A DNA stretch of 64,000 nt from Oryzias latipes (Eukaryota > Chordata > Actinopteri > Beloniformes > Adrianichthyidae). Below, piece by piece: positions 17,801-40,623 of this stretch; the stretch's first letter is position 1, and every line of letters starts with the position of its first letter. Location: positions 8,634,950 to 8,698,949 of the forward strand of contig NC_019872.2 of assembly GCF_002234675.1 (NCBI RefSeq), in the 5' to 3' direction. The position numbers and the translations under genes were made by a program. The notes beneath the pieces were generated by a model. It worked only from the letters and a program-made list of their open reading frames with translations. It did no database searches and was not told the DNA's origin.

Positions 17801-20800
17801 TGATAATTAGCAGACCTGTGTGAAGTTCCCTAGAATTAAGGAATGTGTGCAAGAAGATCCACATGCAGGCTTAATTAAGCCTTTTTGATTTGATACAAGT
17901 AGCTCTGTGCTTAGCTTTAAAGATGCAAAAAAAACTATCAACAATTATTTTGCAAAAAAGTTGCCTTTATTTTCTCTTGAAGGAAAAGGCCTCATTTTCG
18001 ACTTGACTTGTGAAGTTTCCAATGCGCTTTTGGGACACAGTCCTTTGGTTGCAGCACATGTAAAGAAGAGTGCTGGATGAGGTCGTATCAGGAGGAATCA
18101 GTTCACCGGGTCTGGCTTGTTTTTAAAGTTGAACAAAGGCCAGTGAAATCAGACGGAGCAGGGAGGAAAGTGGGCTCGCGTGTGAGGCAGGCACGTGCCT
18201 GCAGAGGTTAAACGGCTTTGCTCGCTGAAGTGAGAGTCCTGTAGTGGATCATGTGTTCCAGTGTGGTAAAGTTCTATCACCTCTCCTGTTCAGTTCCATT
18301 GCAATAAGACTAAAACTTTATTCGCACATTAGCAGATTTCTAATACATACAGTGTTTTTTTTTTTAAATTAGATTTTGATTCACGTTCAATGTTTGTATT
18401 TTTTTCAAATTGCATCTCTATGGAAAATATGAGTTTTTTCTTCCAGGCTGATCTTTGAAAGTTTTGGTTCAATAAAAGCGTCTTTGCTGCCCATGCAACA
18501 AAAAGCTTGACAAATCTGACTAGTTTCTTGTTACCAATTAATGTTCTCAGCTTTTTCTTTTTCCTTCTCCTGCCCTCTTTTCCCCACTAAGTTTTTTTTA
18601 TCTTGCCCCTCTCTGCCCTCCTTCCCTGTCTCGTTCCTCTCTAGTAATCCGCATTAATGTCCTTAGCCTGTTCAACGGTTTGGTGTTCCTGCGTCAGCTG
18701 ACAGAGAAACTGGGTCACAAAGACGTTTTAGTGGGGACAGGAAAAGCTTTTCTCCCACTTTGGACGTTTTTTTTTCATCAAATGTATCTTTTACAATTAT
18801 CTCACCTCCTTCAGTCTACAGCTTGTGTGATGGGCTGTGTCCAAAAGCTACGTTTGCTGTGTATGTAAGAACTAGATGACATCAGAATTGTAATAAAATC
18901 CAGGGACTTGTGGTAGTAAACACAGAAAAAACCCCAAATGAGATTCAGGAAATGAGAGGCCCCTCAGCTGATGATGCCCTGAAAGCACGTGAGCGCTTGC
19001 ATTTGCATAAATACCTTTCTGCTGCTGGGGCTCAGTACAGGAACCGCATTGTTGAAGACCTCATGTTTGTCTCAGCGACCTTTGTTTTATAGAGGAGTCC
19101 TTTTTCTGGAATGTGAATATTGAGACCAATCCTAACCAGACAGTATGAATTTAATAAAGGAAGGTGACCTTGATGATTCCCACTCATGTCAAGTCTGAGT
19201 CCTTTTTACTAAGAAGGTTCAGAGGAACATTTTCGTGCCAGTTTTATTTTCCACGTAGATGAATTGAATAAATATCACATTTAATGTTTTTTTTAGCTGA
19301 TCTTTTCTTGGTTCTAATTGTAAAATTCACAATATCCACAGTTAAACACACAGTGCTGCTTCTATGTATATACTGCCTTAGTCACAACGGCCCTTACGGG
19401 TGGATACGGGCTGTCTGCGGGCGAATAATGGGCCCAACCTGCATGCCTGCATGAAATATCAAGGTTGTAGACCGTCCATAGACGGTCATAGAGCCAAAAT
19501 GTTCATGCACGTTTTTTACAGACATGCTGTGAGCGACAGGTTGTAGTGAACGCTTAGACAGGGGGGTAAATAAGGGTGAAGTTATTAAGACACAAGCACG
19601 TTTTATTTTTATTCTTACTGCGCAAAGGGGCCCGTTAAAGCATCGACTCCGCACAGTTTGGACCTGTACACCGTGTGCACACGTCATTTGCATGCGGACA
19701 AGTAAGGAGCCAGTAATCGCACCCTACCAATGACTAGAATGCTCTATCAGGGTACCTTACCACGGCATCACCCGTACGTCATACTTGCATTATCTTTACA
19801 AATACTTCACAATACTCTTGCCACATGCACGACAATTGTACCTTCCATTTTCATGATGGGGGTGATGAGAACTACAAGGGAGCTTCAAGAAATACCAGGT
19901 CTCCCCTTTAAAATGCAGCTGCTCCTCTACGACCTCCCGTATGAGTCCACCCCTCTACGGGTGAATAGGACTCTGGCTTTAAGGTGACACACTTGACAGA
20001 TTGCTGTAGTTTTACCGGAACTTCGTGTTATTGTGTGTTTTCTGGAAGACTCTGAAGCGTAAAGAAAAGGAGTACGAGCACGAGATGGAGCGTCTGGCCA
20101 GGGAGAAGATCGCTACGCAGCAGCGGTTGGCCGAGCTGAAGAACGAGCTCGGCCAGGTCATGGATGTCATGGAGATCGACCGAGTCCTCAGACAGACCAT
20201 CCAGCCAGAAGACGACCAGGCCTCCACATCCACTGCTTCAGGTACAGGGAGGAGAAGAACAGTATTGTGTATTCGTTGGTTTGGGGCTAAAGTTTTCTTC
20301 TTCAATCTACAGAAGGGGAAGACAACTTTGAGCAGGACATAGAGGAGGACGCCACGCCTGCTCCTATACCCCTGCCCAAACCAGCTCCCCCCGTCCTACA
20401 AGCGCAGCCGCTCCTCGCCCCTCATTTATCCATCCAGCACACTGCTCTTCCTCTGTCTGGAATCCTCAGCACCCCTTCTCCCTCTGGTCTCCCTCCCCCC
20501 CAAGCCATTGCCCCAGCTCCAGTCCCAGGACCTCCCCCACTGCCTCAAACGCTGTCACACCGCATCCAGCCCTCACCAATTCAGGTCCAGCCCACAGTCA
20601 TTGCCCATGCCGCCGTCTCCCACCCGTCAGTCATCCAAGCCGTCAGTCATACTCTTCAAGCCAATCACAAACACCTTACCCACATTGCCCCCTCACCTGG
20701 ACCCACCTCCTCCATCCCTCAGCCAATCACAGCCGCTCCAGCTGTCCCCGTCACTGCCACGCACCAACAGATAGCCGCCCAGCCCATCGGACACATCACC

Positions 20801-21133
20801 GTCCATCCGGTGGCTCACATCGGAGCACCTCTGACATCCCACCTCCCGGCTCTTTACTCCCAGGGGGTGACCGTTTCCCAGCCCACCATGGTGGGCCACA
20901 TCACCCACACCTTCACCCACCACACCCTGCCGCACGTTCAAGCTAATACACAAGCTAACACTAACGGAGCCCAGGTGAACAGCACGGTGATGAGCCAGGG
21001 GAACCAGTCGCTAGGAAAGCCCACAGCAGTGCTGGCCCCACACACTCAGCTGGTGGGGCAGGCAACGGTCCTCAACCCCGTCACCATGGTAACAGTTCCA
21101 ACTTTTCCCGTCAGCACGCTCAAACTGGCGTGA
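11808..21133 (+). CDS. mnt: MAX network transcriptional repressor MNT
   Basis: Six coding exons: 11808-11883, 14311-14899, 14994-15035, 15137-15248, 20049-20241, 20313-21133; total 1833 nt, 610 aa. The first exon encodes MSIETLLEAARYLEWQ, the SIN3-interaction domain shared with MAD/MXD proteins. Exon 2 is a Pro/Ser/Thr/Gln-rich linker ending KRRPGG. Exons 3-4 encode the basic region (REVHNKLEKNRRAHLK) and helix-loop-helix. Exon 5 encodes the leucine zipper (LKRKEKEYEHEMERL onward). The last exon is a Pro/Ala-rich tail ending FPVSTLKLA, as in mammals. MNT pairs with MAX, binds CACGTG E-boxes, recruits SIN3-HDAC and antagonises MYC. Intron 4 (15249-20048) is 4.8 kb. Exon 2 begins at a CAGCAG acceptor, so a one-codon splice variant is possible. 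Confidence 0.95.
12123..12178. other. Alternating purine-pyrimidine tract in mnt intron 1
   Basis: A GC/GT-alternating run (GTGTGCGCGCGCACGCGCGC and flanks) lies about 250 bp after exon 1 in CpG-rich intron sequence. Such tracts can adopt Z-DNA; any function here is inference. Confidence 0.5.
15249..20048 (+). other. mnt: Large mnt intron 4
   Basis: This 4.8-kb intron splits the bHLH-encoding exon from the leucine-zipper exon. No exon-like ORF with proper splice sites and family similarity was found in it. It contains CACGTG E-boxes at 18192-18197 and 18986-18991. Confidence 0.7.
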
Positions 21134-23010
21134 GTAACGAAAATAAGCGATTTAATGGACTGAATTGAGAACTTTAAAAGCTTTTGGAGATCATGAAACT
21201 CACTAGTTTCTGTCAAATCTCTGAGAAACAAAAGCAAGCAGCTGATTTTGAACATTTTCCAAAATATACGTGTTGTAGGATTTTTGTTTTTATCAAGAAC
21301 AAAAATCACGAAAGCAGCTTCAGTGGCTCAGACCATTGTTTAAAGGAATGAAACTTTTGCCTCAACTGTCAAGGCAGGAACTCTGACCCTTCTTCCTTTT
21401 CCTTCACTCCTCTGCAAACAGAAGCACTAACATTATAAGCTTATTTTACACTCAGGCATCAAAGAGTTACCTTTAACCTTCATTCATTTATTCATTCATT
21501 TAGGATTTTGTTCATGGTTGCTCCTGGAGTGAAGACCCATCTGTCTTCCGTGTTGGACTGATGTGGTAACAAATGAGGGCGTATTAAATAGATTGCACTT
21601 ACATGCTAAAGATTGACAGAAAAGTTTCCTTTTTTGTGCGTCTTTTTTTGCTTCATTTTAAAGATTTTAAGAAAAATAATTATTGGATGTCTAATGCATT
21701 TATTAAATCGGAGTAAGAATCGGAGAATCAGGAAGGCACAAATTAAGTACTTTTTTCAGGGGGTCAGGGAACTTTCTGTAGAAAAACATCAAAGCGAACA
21801 GTGTATAAGTAAATATTGAAATCGACTGAACTGCAAATCAGCAGTTTGATGTAAACAAGCAAAAAGTGCCACAGAAAGCTGAGCGCTCGTTCCAAATCTG
21901 ATCTGTAACTGTGTTGAAAGGACGCTCATGCTTTCATCTTTTATCCAACGCAACAGCGCCCCCTGCTGCCTCATCCCAGAACGTACATGGAAGTGACACG
22001 CCTGGAAAACATATTTCTTTGAAAAAATGAAACCTGCGTTTAACATATACTTTTAGTAAAGTTCATATGGTTAAAAAAACCATCATGCATTTGGTAAATT
22101 TGGTTAAAAAAAACTTAAAAGCTCCTGTGAGCTGATAAAATGTGTTCTTATGCACTTTATTGTGCACACACAACCTTCTCCCCATCCTGTAAACCTCTCA
22201 TATGCCCCCCCCCCCCATCTTCATCTACTGTCTGTAGATTTTATGTCCAAATGTGAGCATATGTTTTATATATTCTGTACTATATGCTGTTTTCCTTGTA
22301 GCATGGCAGTTTTATATGCAGTTTGCCCTCTGCATGATGGCGTGTGCGTGTGTGGCCATTGGCAGTTTATTTTTTTACATAAAAATAATTTATGAGACGA
22401 GCCTGTTGGGACGTTATGGTCTGCGCCCGATCCTCAGTTTCCCTGAACACTGTGACAAACTTTGGCAAATTATGTACACATAATGGACGGAAGACGGAAA
22501 GAGTTTGTGGACTGAGCCATGGAGTGGAAAAAAAATCAAATATGATCCTGTTGCTCTTTTCTTGACACAAAATAATGATGTCTAATATTAAATTTCAGTT
22601 CTGTAATGTTTGTCAGTATGAAAGTTTTGTAAATTGTGATTGTGCGCATGTCAATGCATTTGAGTGAAATGCTTATTTCTGTTGGATTCTTTTGTTTTGC
22701 ATGTAAGTTGCATTTTAGATCTTTTAAGTGTTTTTTATTTTATTTTATTTTAATGGTTGTTTTGGGACCATGTACAATACTGTATAATGTGGGCAGAATC
22801 CTGGACCTCATGCTACATTGATATTATATATGAATATAAAAAAAATGTTTTCCCTATGGTGAAAGTTTTAAGTTATATATCGCCTGTACTCTTTGGGCTG
22901 CCTTTTAGATCTAACTGTCCACTGTTTAAGATAACAATGATAATAATGATGGAGCATTATGCTGATGGAATAATGAAGATTCTTAATAAATCTTATTACA
23001 TTTACAGCAA
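21134..23010 (+). other. mnt: mnt 3' UTR and polyadenylation signal
   Basis: No coding sequence follows the stop on this strand. A clear AATAAA sits at 22985-22990, giving an inferred 3' UTR of about 1.85 kb. It ends about 50 bp from a candidate polyadenylation signal for the convergent septin gene. Confidence 0.55.
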
Positions 23011-23039
23011 CGAGTTTCATTTTCACATCCTTTAACAGC

Positions 23040-23438
23040 AGTTTTTATTTTATGTTGGAAAACAGAAAATGTAAGATACAAAAAAAAATGCACACAAAAA
23101 GCCGTCATCAAAAATATCACACGTTGAAAATGTCAACCACTAGATGGCAGTGCACACAATTAAAAAGTAACATACTAGAGTCCTTATCATCATTCAGATC
23201 AGCTGCACAGCCTTATTTCCTCTGGATGCATGCTGGGAAATACCACAAGCAATTTGCACGGCATGAAATAATGATGCTAAACTCTGCAAATTCTGTTACA
23301 CTTTCCTTTGAACTGTTCCTCTAAAAAATGCGCACCCTTAGAGAGGGTGTCATTCCAGACATGGCAGCTTTCTTTTCCTGGTTGCCATTGCCTCCTCCGT
23401 GATCCGTGTTTCTCAGCTCTAAGGGATCCATGAGGGAA
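23040..23438 (-). other. septin4: septin4 3' UTR
   Basis: Non-coding sequence lies between the septin stop and a reverse-strand AATAAA (TTTATT on the plus strand at about 23044-23049). It would give a 3' UTR of about 400 nt, ending close to the mnt 3' end. Confidence 0.45.
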
Positions 23439-29130
<5,692 letters not shown>

Positions 29131-29290
29131 TGTGTTCGCCGGTTTCAAACTGTCCTCAGATCAGAGGCGAGACGCACCTTGAGAGTGCGCGTGCGCACGC
29201 GCGCACGAGGACGCACCGACTGACGACTTCAACACAGAAGATCCACCGTTAGGTTTGAAGATCAGTCTGATATTACTATACAGGTGTCGA
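29131..29290 (-). promoter_or_regulatory. septin4: septin4 5' UTR and presumed promoter
   Basis: GC-rich sequence lies immediately upstream of the septin start codon. It contains an alternating GTGCGCGTGCGCACGCGCGC tract near 29186-29208 with Z-DNA potential. No TATA box was identified. Assignment as promoter is by position only. Confidence 0.35.
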
Positions 29291-29365
29291 CTAACATTAT
29301 GAGAAAACAATAAAATAATAACAATAATGATATTTTCGCTTTTTTGAAAAATTAGAAGGGAACTA

Positions 29366-29419
29366 TTCTTTTCTATTCTATTCTATTCTATTCTATTCTA
29401 TTCTATTCTATTCTATTCA
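29366..29419. repeat. TTCTA pentanucleotide microsatellite
   Basis: About ten tandem TTCTA units directly precede the long TA repeat, in the intergenic interval between septin4 and limk1. Confidence 0.93.
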
Positions 29420-29435
29420 ACAGCTGCAGATGCTG

Positions 29436-29639
<204 letters not shown>

Positions 29640-31553
29640 ACTGAAATGCAATCTAATTGATAGAAGCTAAATAAAACTGAAACTGACATAGTTACATGAT
29701 AATTGCAAAATTAACTTGTGATTTCTTTGTTTTTGTGTGTTGTCATTTTTTGTTCTGTTTCTTCTCGACTGTGTTTTCAGATGAATACTTGTATTTCCAT
29801 TGTTTTTATGTGTGTGTTTTTTTTCATATTAGTTTTTCTTTTATCTGACATCGTGGAGCTTGATTTACCACAAACTGCTTTTCATGGCAAAAAGATTTGA
29901 CCATCCAGCAGGGAAGGTGTTGCCGTTTCCCTACCCACTATAGGATGCTGCTGAGTGCGCCAGAGTCTTCTACACAAACAAAATGTAAAGCAGACATCAC
30001 AGAGCTGAAACAAACTAATGCTGTTTTACACACCAGAGACCTTGAATACATAAATAGCCAGCTTTGATAAATTACAGGATTTGAAGCAAACAATGTGCCA
30101 ACTTTAAGTTCCCTCTGTCACAACAATTTTCAAAATTGTTCTATTTATATTCTTTGTTAACAACTTATACTCTGTCATAAGTAACTATAAATTTATTATA
30201 ACTTATTGTAACTAATTTAGACCCTAAAAATACCAAATTCAGGAACTTCAAAGTATTTTTTTCCCACAAAACCCCAAAATTCTGTTTTGCATACACCCTT
30301 CTTAAATGTATGCATTTAGTATTTGTACTCAAAAACATTGGGATGTGGATTTTGCGATCAGGTTTTTTTCTTTTAGTTCTTTCTCAACAATTAAACCAAC
30401 CAAATCATGAATGCAGGTATATGTTTCTCTTAGAAATTTGAAATGAATATCTTAAACTTTTATCAGACTGTCATTATTCACTAAAAAGGACGTTTGAGCT
30501 ACTTTTATGCTTTAGTTCTCCTATTGTGCTGCTTCTTCTGTTACGCAGGATATAGCTCACATTCTATGTGCCATAGACAATGTTTGCACAAACAATAACA
30601 GAAGAAAAGGAGGAGCGTCAATACTTGAGATCTATGTCAAACTTTTTTTGTAAATGTTGTCAACAGGACAAATAGTTGCAGCCCTGATCGAGACCTTAAG
30701 TTCCCCTCGACTTCTTATATGAAAATAAACGTTTTGTATTGTGAAAGGATCTGCCTTTATACTCTGCAAGGTACAAAACAAGGATTTCATCAATCAATTA
30801 GGTATAATTTGTTAGTAAATAAAAACCATATACAACTTTTGCTTCTTTTCACGATCCTTCTTTCATAGAGCGAAAAAGACACCAAAATATAACAGACAAT
30901 AATTACAGTTGCAAATATTATCTGAGGTCAGACTGGTCAATAAGTTGACAATATTCAAATCCATCCTGGATTTTTTTCTTTAATTTGTCATTTGCCTTGA
31001 AACTTTTCCACCCTAAACTCTGCTATGAACTGGCTCAAGTCATCCGTTTTCTCTCTATTGTATCATTTACAGTTCAGTAACTGTTTCACAGCTCAGCGTT
31101 GGATCAATTCCAACATTTTCTGGCAAAAAGTACACAAGCACATTCTAATAAATGCAGCACAGATGATGGAATAACAAGACACGCATTTCACAGCCGTCTA
31201 AAGCATGGATGAAATTAGAGAGCAATTGCTAAACTTGACAGATTGAATTTGACGTGAGGACAGGCTGTTAATAAATAAATAAATAAAATAAACACGGAAA
31301 GTCTTAAAATACTCTACTGAAGTCTTCAAACTGTTTTGGCTCTTTTTGCTAAAATCTTTCTTATTAAACCTAAAAACGAAACAAAAGGCTCTTTTTTTCC
31401 CACAAGCAGTATGAAGCCGCAATCATTTCTTTCTACTTAGCCACATTTTAGACGTATTCTGCAGGATTTTCCTGCATTCACCCACAGATTGATAACGGAC
31501 TCCCAATTGTTGAAAAAGGCACAAAGTCTTCACTAAAGGTTTTTGATGAGGAG
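29640..31553. other. Intergenic region and probable limk1 3' UTR
   Basis: AT-rich sequence with no recognised gene. The part nearest 31553 should include the limk1 3' UTR; one candidate reverse-strand AATAAA is at 30192-30197, but the cleavage site is unknown. Confidence 0.4.
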
Positions 31554-37480
<5,927 letters not shown>

Positions 37481-37708
37481 CTACAGTAATAGGAAAGCAG
37501 TGGGAGGATAGTGGAAAATGGGATGACAAGAGCAGAGTTGGATGAGGGTGACCTCATGGCTTTGTAAACCAGCTTAAATCCCCAAACTGATAAGTAATGT
37601 TAATTTGCAATGAGCCTGCATTTGTTGGAGCTGTGAGATGTGGCTGTAAACTCAGTTTCTTTCATTTTTGTCTTTTTTATTAAACAGTAAATTTCCTTGA
37701 CATCTTAA

Positions 37709-37913
37709 CCCTTGTGCTATCTTATATGACCCCACCCTCGCATTGACGTGTTCTCCCTACCATGACAAAGGTGGATAAAGGTGGAAAGATGTCATGTAAT
37801 CCATGGACACCAGTGAAGATCACAAATCATTGAAGAAAAAAGGTTCAGAGCAATGTCTAGTGGGTCTAGATGACCCAACTCCCAAAGTTAAAGTGCCTAG
37901 GATAGCACAAGGG
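37709..37913 (+). mobile_element. MITE copy 3 (TTAA-type), intact
   Basis: A 205-bp element flanked by perfect TTAA on both sides (37705-37708 and 37914-37917), with terminal inverted repeats CCCTTGTGCTATC. It is the best preserved of three copies in the window and lies upstream of the first recognised limk1 exon. Likely mobilised by a piggyBac-type transposase supplied elsewhere. Confidence 0.87.
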
Positions 37914-38142
37914 TTAAGTAAAAAGAGAAAAAAAAGAGTTTCCTTATCTCACTGCGCTCATAGTGGGAGTAAACTTCCTGGAGTAACTTCTGATCCCTGT
38001 TTCCTCTCTCTCAGCCTTGACTGTAAATGTCACACTATCTTCCCATCAATAAAAGGTTGTTTTTTACCCAGACGTGTGTGGAGAAGCCAAGCATTAAACT
38101 CAAGTAGGAGTGATGCTAATTAAAAATGGTACAGTAGAATTA

Positions 38143-39709
38143 CACTGATCAAAAATATAAATGCAACACTTTTGTTATTGCTCCCATTTTTTATGGTATG
38201 AACTCAAAGATGTGAAACATTTTCCACATACACAAAATACCCATTTCTCTGAAATATTGTTCAAAAATCTGTCTAAATCTGTGATAGTGAGCACTTCTCC
38301 TTTATCAAGACAATCCATCCCACATCGCAGGTGTGCGGTATCAAGATGCTGATTAGACAGCATGATTATTGCACAGGTGTGCCTTAGTTTTGAGGGAGCA
38401 TGCAATTGGTATACTGATAGCAGGAATGTCCACCAGAACTGTTACTAGTGAATTGAATGTCCATTTCTCCACCATAAGCCGTCTTCAAAGGTGTTTCCGA
38501 GAAGTTGGCAGCACATCCAACCGGCCTCACAACCGCAGACCATGTGTAACCACACCAGCCCAAGACCTCCACATCCAGCATGTCCACCTCCAAGATCGTC
38601 TGAGACCAGCCACTCTGACAGCTGCTGAAACAATCGGTCTGCATAACCACAGAATTTCTGCACAAACTGTCAGAAACCGTCTCAGGGACGCTCATCTGCA
38701 TGCTCGTCGTCCTGATCGAGGTCTCGACCTCACTCCAGTTCGTCGTCGTAACCGACTTGAGTGGGCAAATGCTCACATGCGATGGTGTCTGGCACGTTGG
38801 AGAGGTGTTCTCTTCACGGATGAATCCCGGTTTACACTGTTCAGGGCAGATGGCAGACAGCGTGTGTGGAGTCGTGTGGGTGAACGGTTTTCTGATGTCA
38901 ATGTTGTGGATCGAGTAGCCCATGGTGGTGGTGGGGTTATGGTATGGGCAGGCGTATGTTATGGGCAAAGAACACAGGTGCATTTTATTGATGGCATTTT
39001 GAATGCACAGAGATACCGTGACGAGATCCTGGGGCTTATTGTTGTGCCGTACATCGAACAACATCACCTCATGTTGCAGCATGATAATGCACGGCCCCAT
39101 GTTGCAAGGATCTGTACACAATTGTTGGAAGCTGAAAACATCCCAGTTCTTGCATGGCCAGCATACTCACCGGACATGTCACCCATTGAGCATGTTTGGG
39201 ATGCTCTGGATCGGCGTATACAACAGCGTGTTCCAGTTCCTGCCAATATCCAGCAACTTTGCACAGCCATTGAAGAAGAGTGGACCAACATTCCACAGGC
39301 CACAATCGACAACCTGATCAACTCTATGCGAAGGAGATGTGTCGCACTTCATGAGGCAAATGGTGGTCACACCAGATATACTGACTGGTTGTCTGAGTCC
39401 CCTGACCCCCTCAATAAAACAAAACAAAACAAAGATTTCAGAGTGGCCTTTTCTTGTGGCCAGTCTAAGGCACACCTGTGCAATAATCATGCTGTCTAAT
39501 CAGCATCTTGATATGGCACACCTGCGAGGTGGGATGGATTGTCTTGGCAAAGGAGAAGTGCTCACCATCACAGATTTAGACAGATTTGTGAACAATATTT
39601 CAGAGAACTGGTTATTTGGTGTATGTGGAAAATGTTTCACATCTTTGAGTTCATACCATAAAAAATGGGAGCAATAAAAATAGTGTGGTGTTTATATTTT
39701 TGGTCAGTG
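38143..39709 (+). mobile_element. Tc1-family transposon, full length
   Basis: 1567 bp, flanked by TA at 38141-38142 and 39710-39711, the Tc1/mariner target site. The terminal inverted repeats are 245 bp long (38143-38387 and 39465-39709), beginning CACTGATCAAAAATATAAA and CACTGACCAAAAATATAAA read inward, with modest mismatch. One long transposase ORF lies inside and overlaps the right inverted repeat. Closely related elements are abundant in teleosts and known from lampreys, where horizontal transfer has been inferred. It sits between limk1 and the nested transposon block. Confidence 0.95.
38426..39499 (+). CDS. Tc1 transposase, DD34E, uninterrupted
   Basis: The reading frame is open from the left inverted repeat to 39499. 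The first ATG is at 38426 (MSTRTVTSELNVHFSTISRL), giving 357 aa; the frame extends further upstream without ATG, and family members often start a few codons earlier, so the native start may be lost. The N-terminus is a paired-like helix-turn-helix DNA-binding domain. The catalytic triad is visible: D in FTDESRF, D in HDNARPH, and E in SPIEHVWD, 34 residues after the second D. It cuts and pastes DNA at TA sites. The C-terminal end after the ESPDP segment reads into inverted-repeat sequence and differs from typical members. Activity is not proven. Confidence 0.9.
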   Translation: MSTRTVTSELNVHFSTISRLQRCFREVGSTSNRPHNRRPCVTTPAQDLHIQHVHLQDRLRPATLTAAETIGLHNHRISAQTVRNRLRDAHLHARRPDRGLDLTPVRRRNRLEWANAHMRWCLARWRGVLFTDESRFTLFRADGRQRVWSRVGERFSDVNVVDRVAHGGGGVMVWAGVCYGQRTQVHFIDGILNAQRYRDEILGLIVVPYIEQHHLMLQHDNARPHVARICTQLLEAENIPVLAWPAYSPDMSPIEHVWDALDRRIQQRVPVPANIQQLCTAIEEEWTNIPQATIDNLINSMRRRCVALHEANGGHTRYTDWLSESPDPLNKTKQNKDFRVAFSCGQSKAHLCNNHAV

Positions 39710-39875
39710 TAAAAATGATTTGGTTCAAGTACTGACTCAAGATAGACTAAAAAAAGTAACTGGTGGAAAATTTCTCAAGCAAGTGAAAATTTGATGGGGA
39801 ACATATTCATTTTTCTAAACCTGTTTGGTCAGAAAGATAAAAAGTTCAAATTCTGGTGTTTTCATGATCAATTTC

Positions 39876-39944
39876 AATTCAATTCAATTCAATTTTATTT
39901 GCATAGCCCAAAATCACAACAACAGTTGTCTCGATGGGCTTTTC
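39876..39944. repeat. Fish interspersed repeat fragment
   Basis: ATTCA units followed by TTTTATTTGCATAGCCCAAA, resembling a repeat common in teleost genomes. It abuts the left end of the foldback element and does not resume on the other side. Confidence 0.4.
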
Positions 39945-40463
39945 ATGGCGTTTCATCGCTGCCATAAAGTGAAAGGGCGTAAAGACAACTGAGCGGGCGT
40001 ATTCAGGAACTGAGTGAGGAACCTTACAACCGCGCAGGCGCAATTCTAACCGGGCGACCCTGCATTTTAAAACTGCAAAACTTGCACGGTCAATTCCCCT
40101 TTGCGTGCTCACCTGGATTTGTGCGCAGTGTTAAGGGGGCGTTTCTGTCACTTGGGGGGGCGGTGTTCAGGGGTGTGTTTGTCACTTGGGGGAAGAAACC
40201 TTTCTGATCGATCTGATTGGCCAAAATTTGCTGGTCAAATCCGGCGATGCAGTGGGGCGGGACTTTCATTTTTAGAGGCTTTAATAGAAAAGAAACGGCG
40301 GCTGTAACGTGGATTAAAATGGTAACGGATGCAGTGATTTTCACATGAGAAAAACTTACAGCACAGAAAAACCTGCTGCACTTTCTTACCTTGGTCTTGG
40401 GTCGTTAGTTAACGTTTTAATCCTTGTTACATCCGCAGTTTTTTTCTATTAAAGTCTCTAGCA

Positions 40464-40552
40464 CAAACAGGGGGGGCGAACAAGTTTGACACAAAAAGCC
40501 GACATTTTTAACTGTGATAGTCAAAGAGCCACACCACGCACTGACCTGCCAG

Positions 40553-40623
<71 letters not shown>

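Noticed and set aside
38384-39121. 245-codon reverse-strand ORF within the Tc1 element
   Set aside because: It is antisense to the transposase frame, which carries the DD34E motifs.
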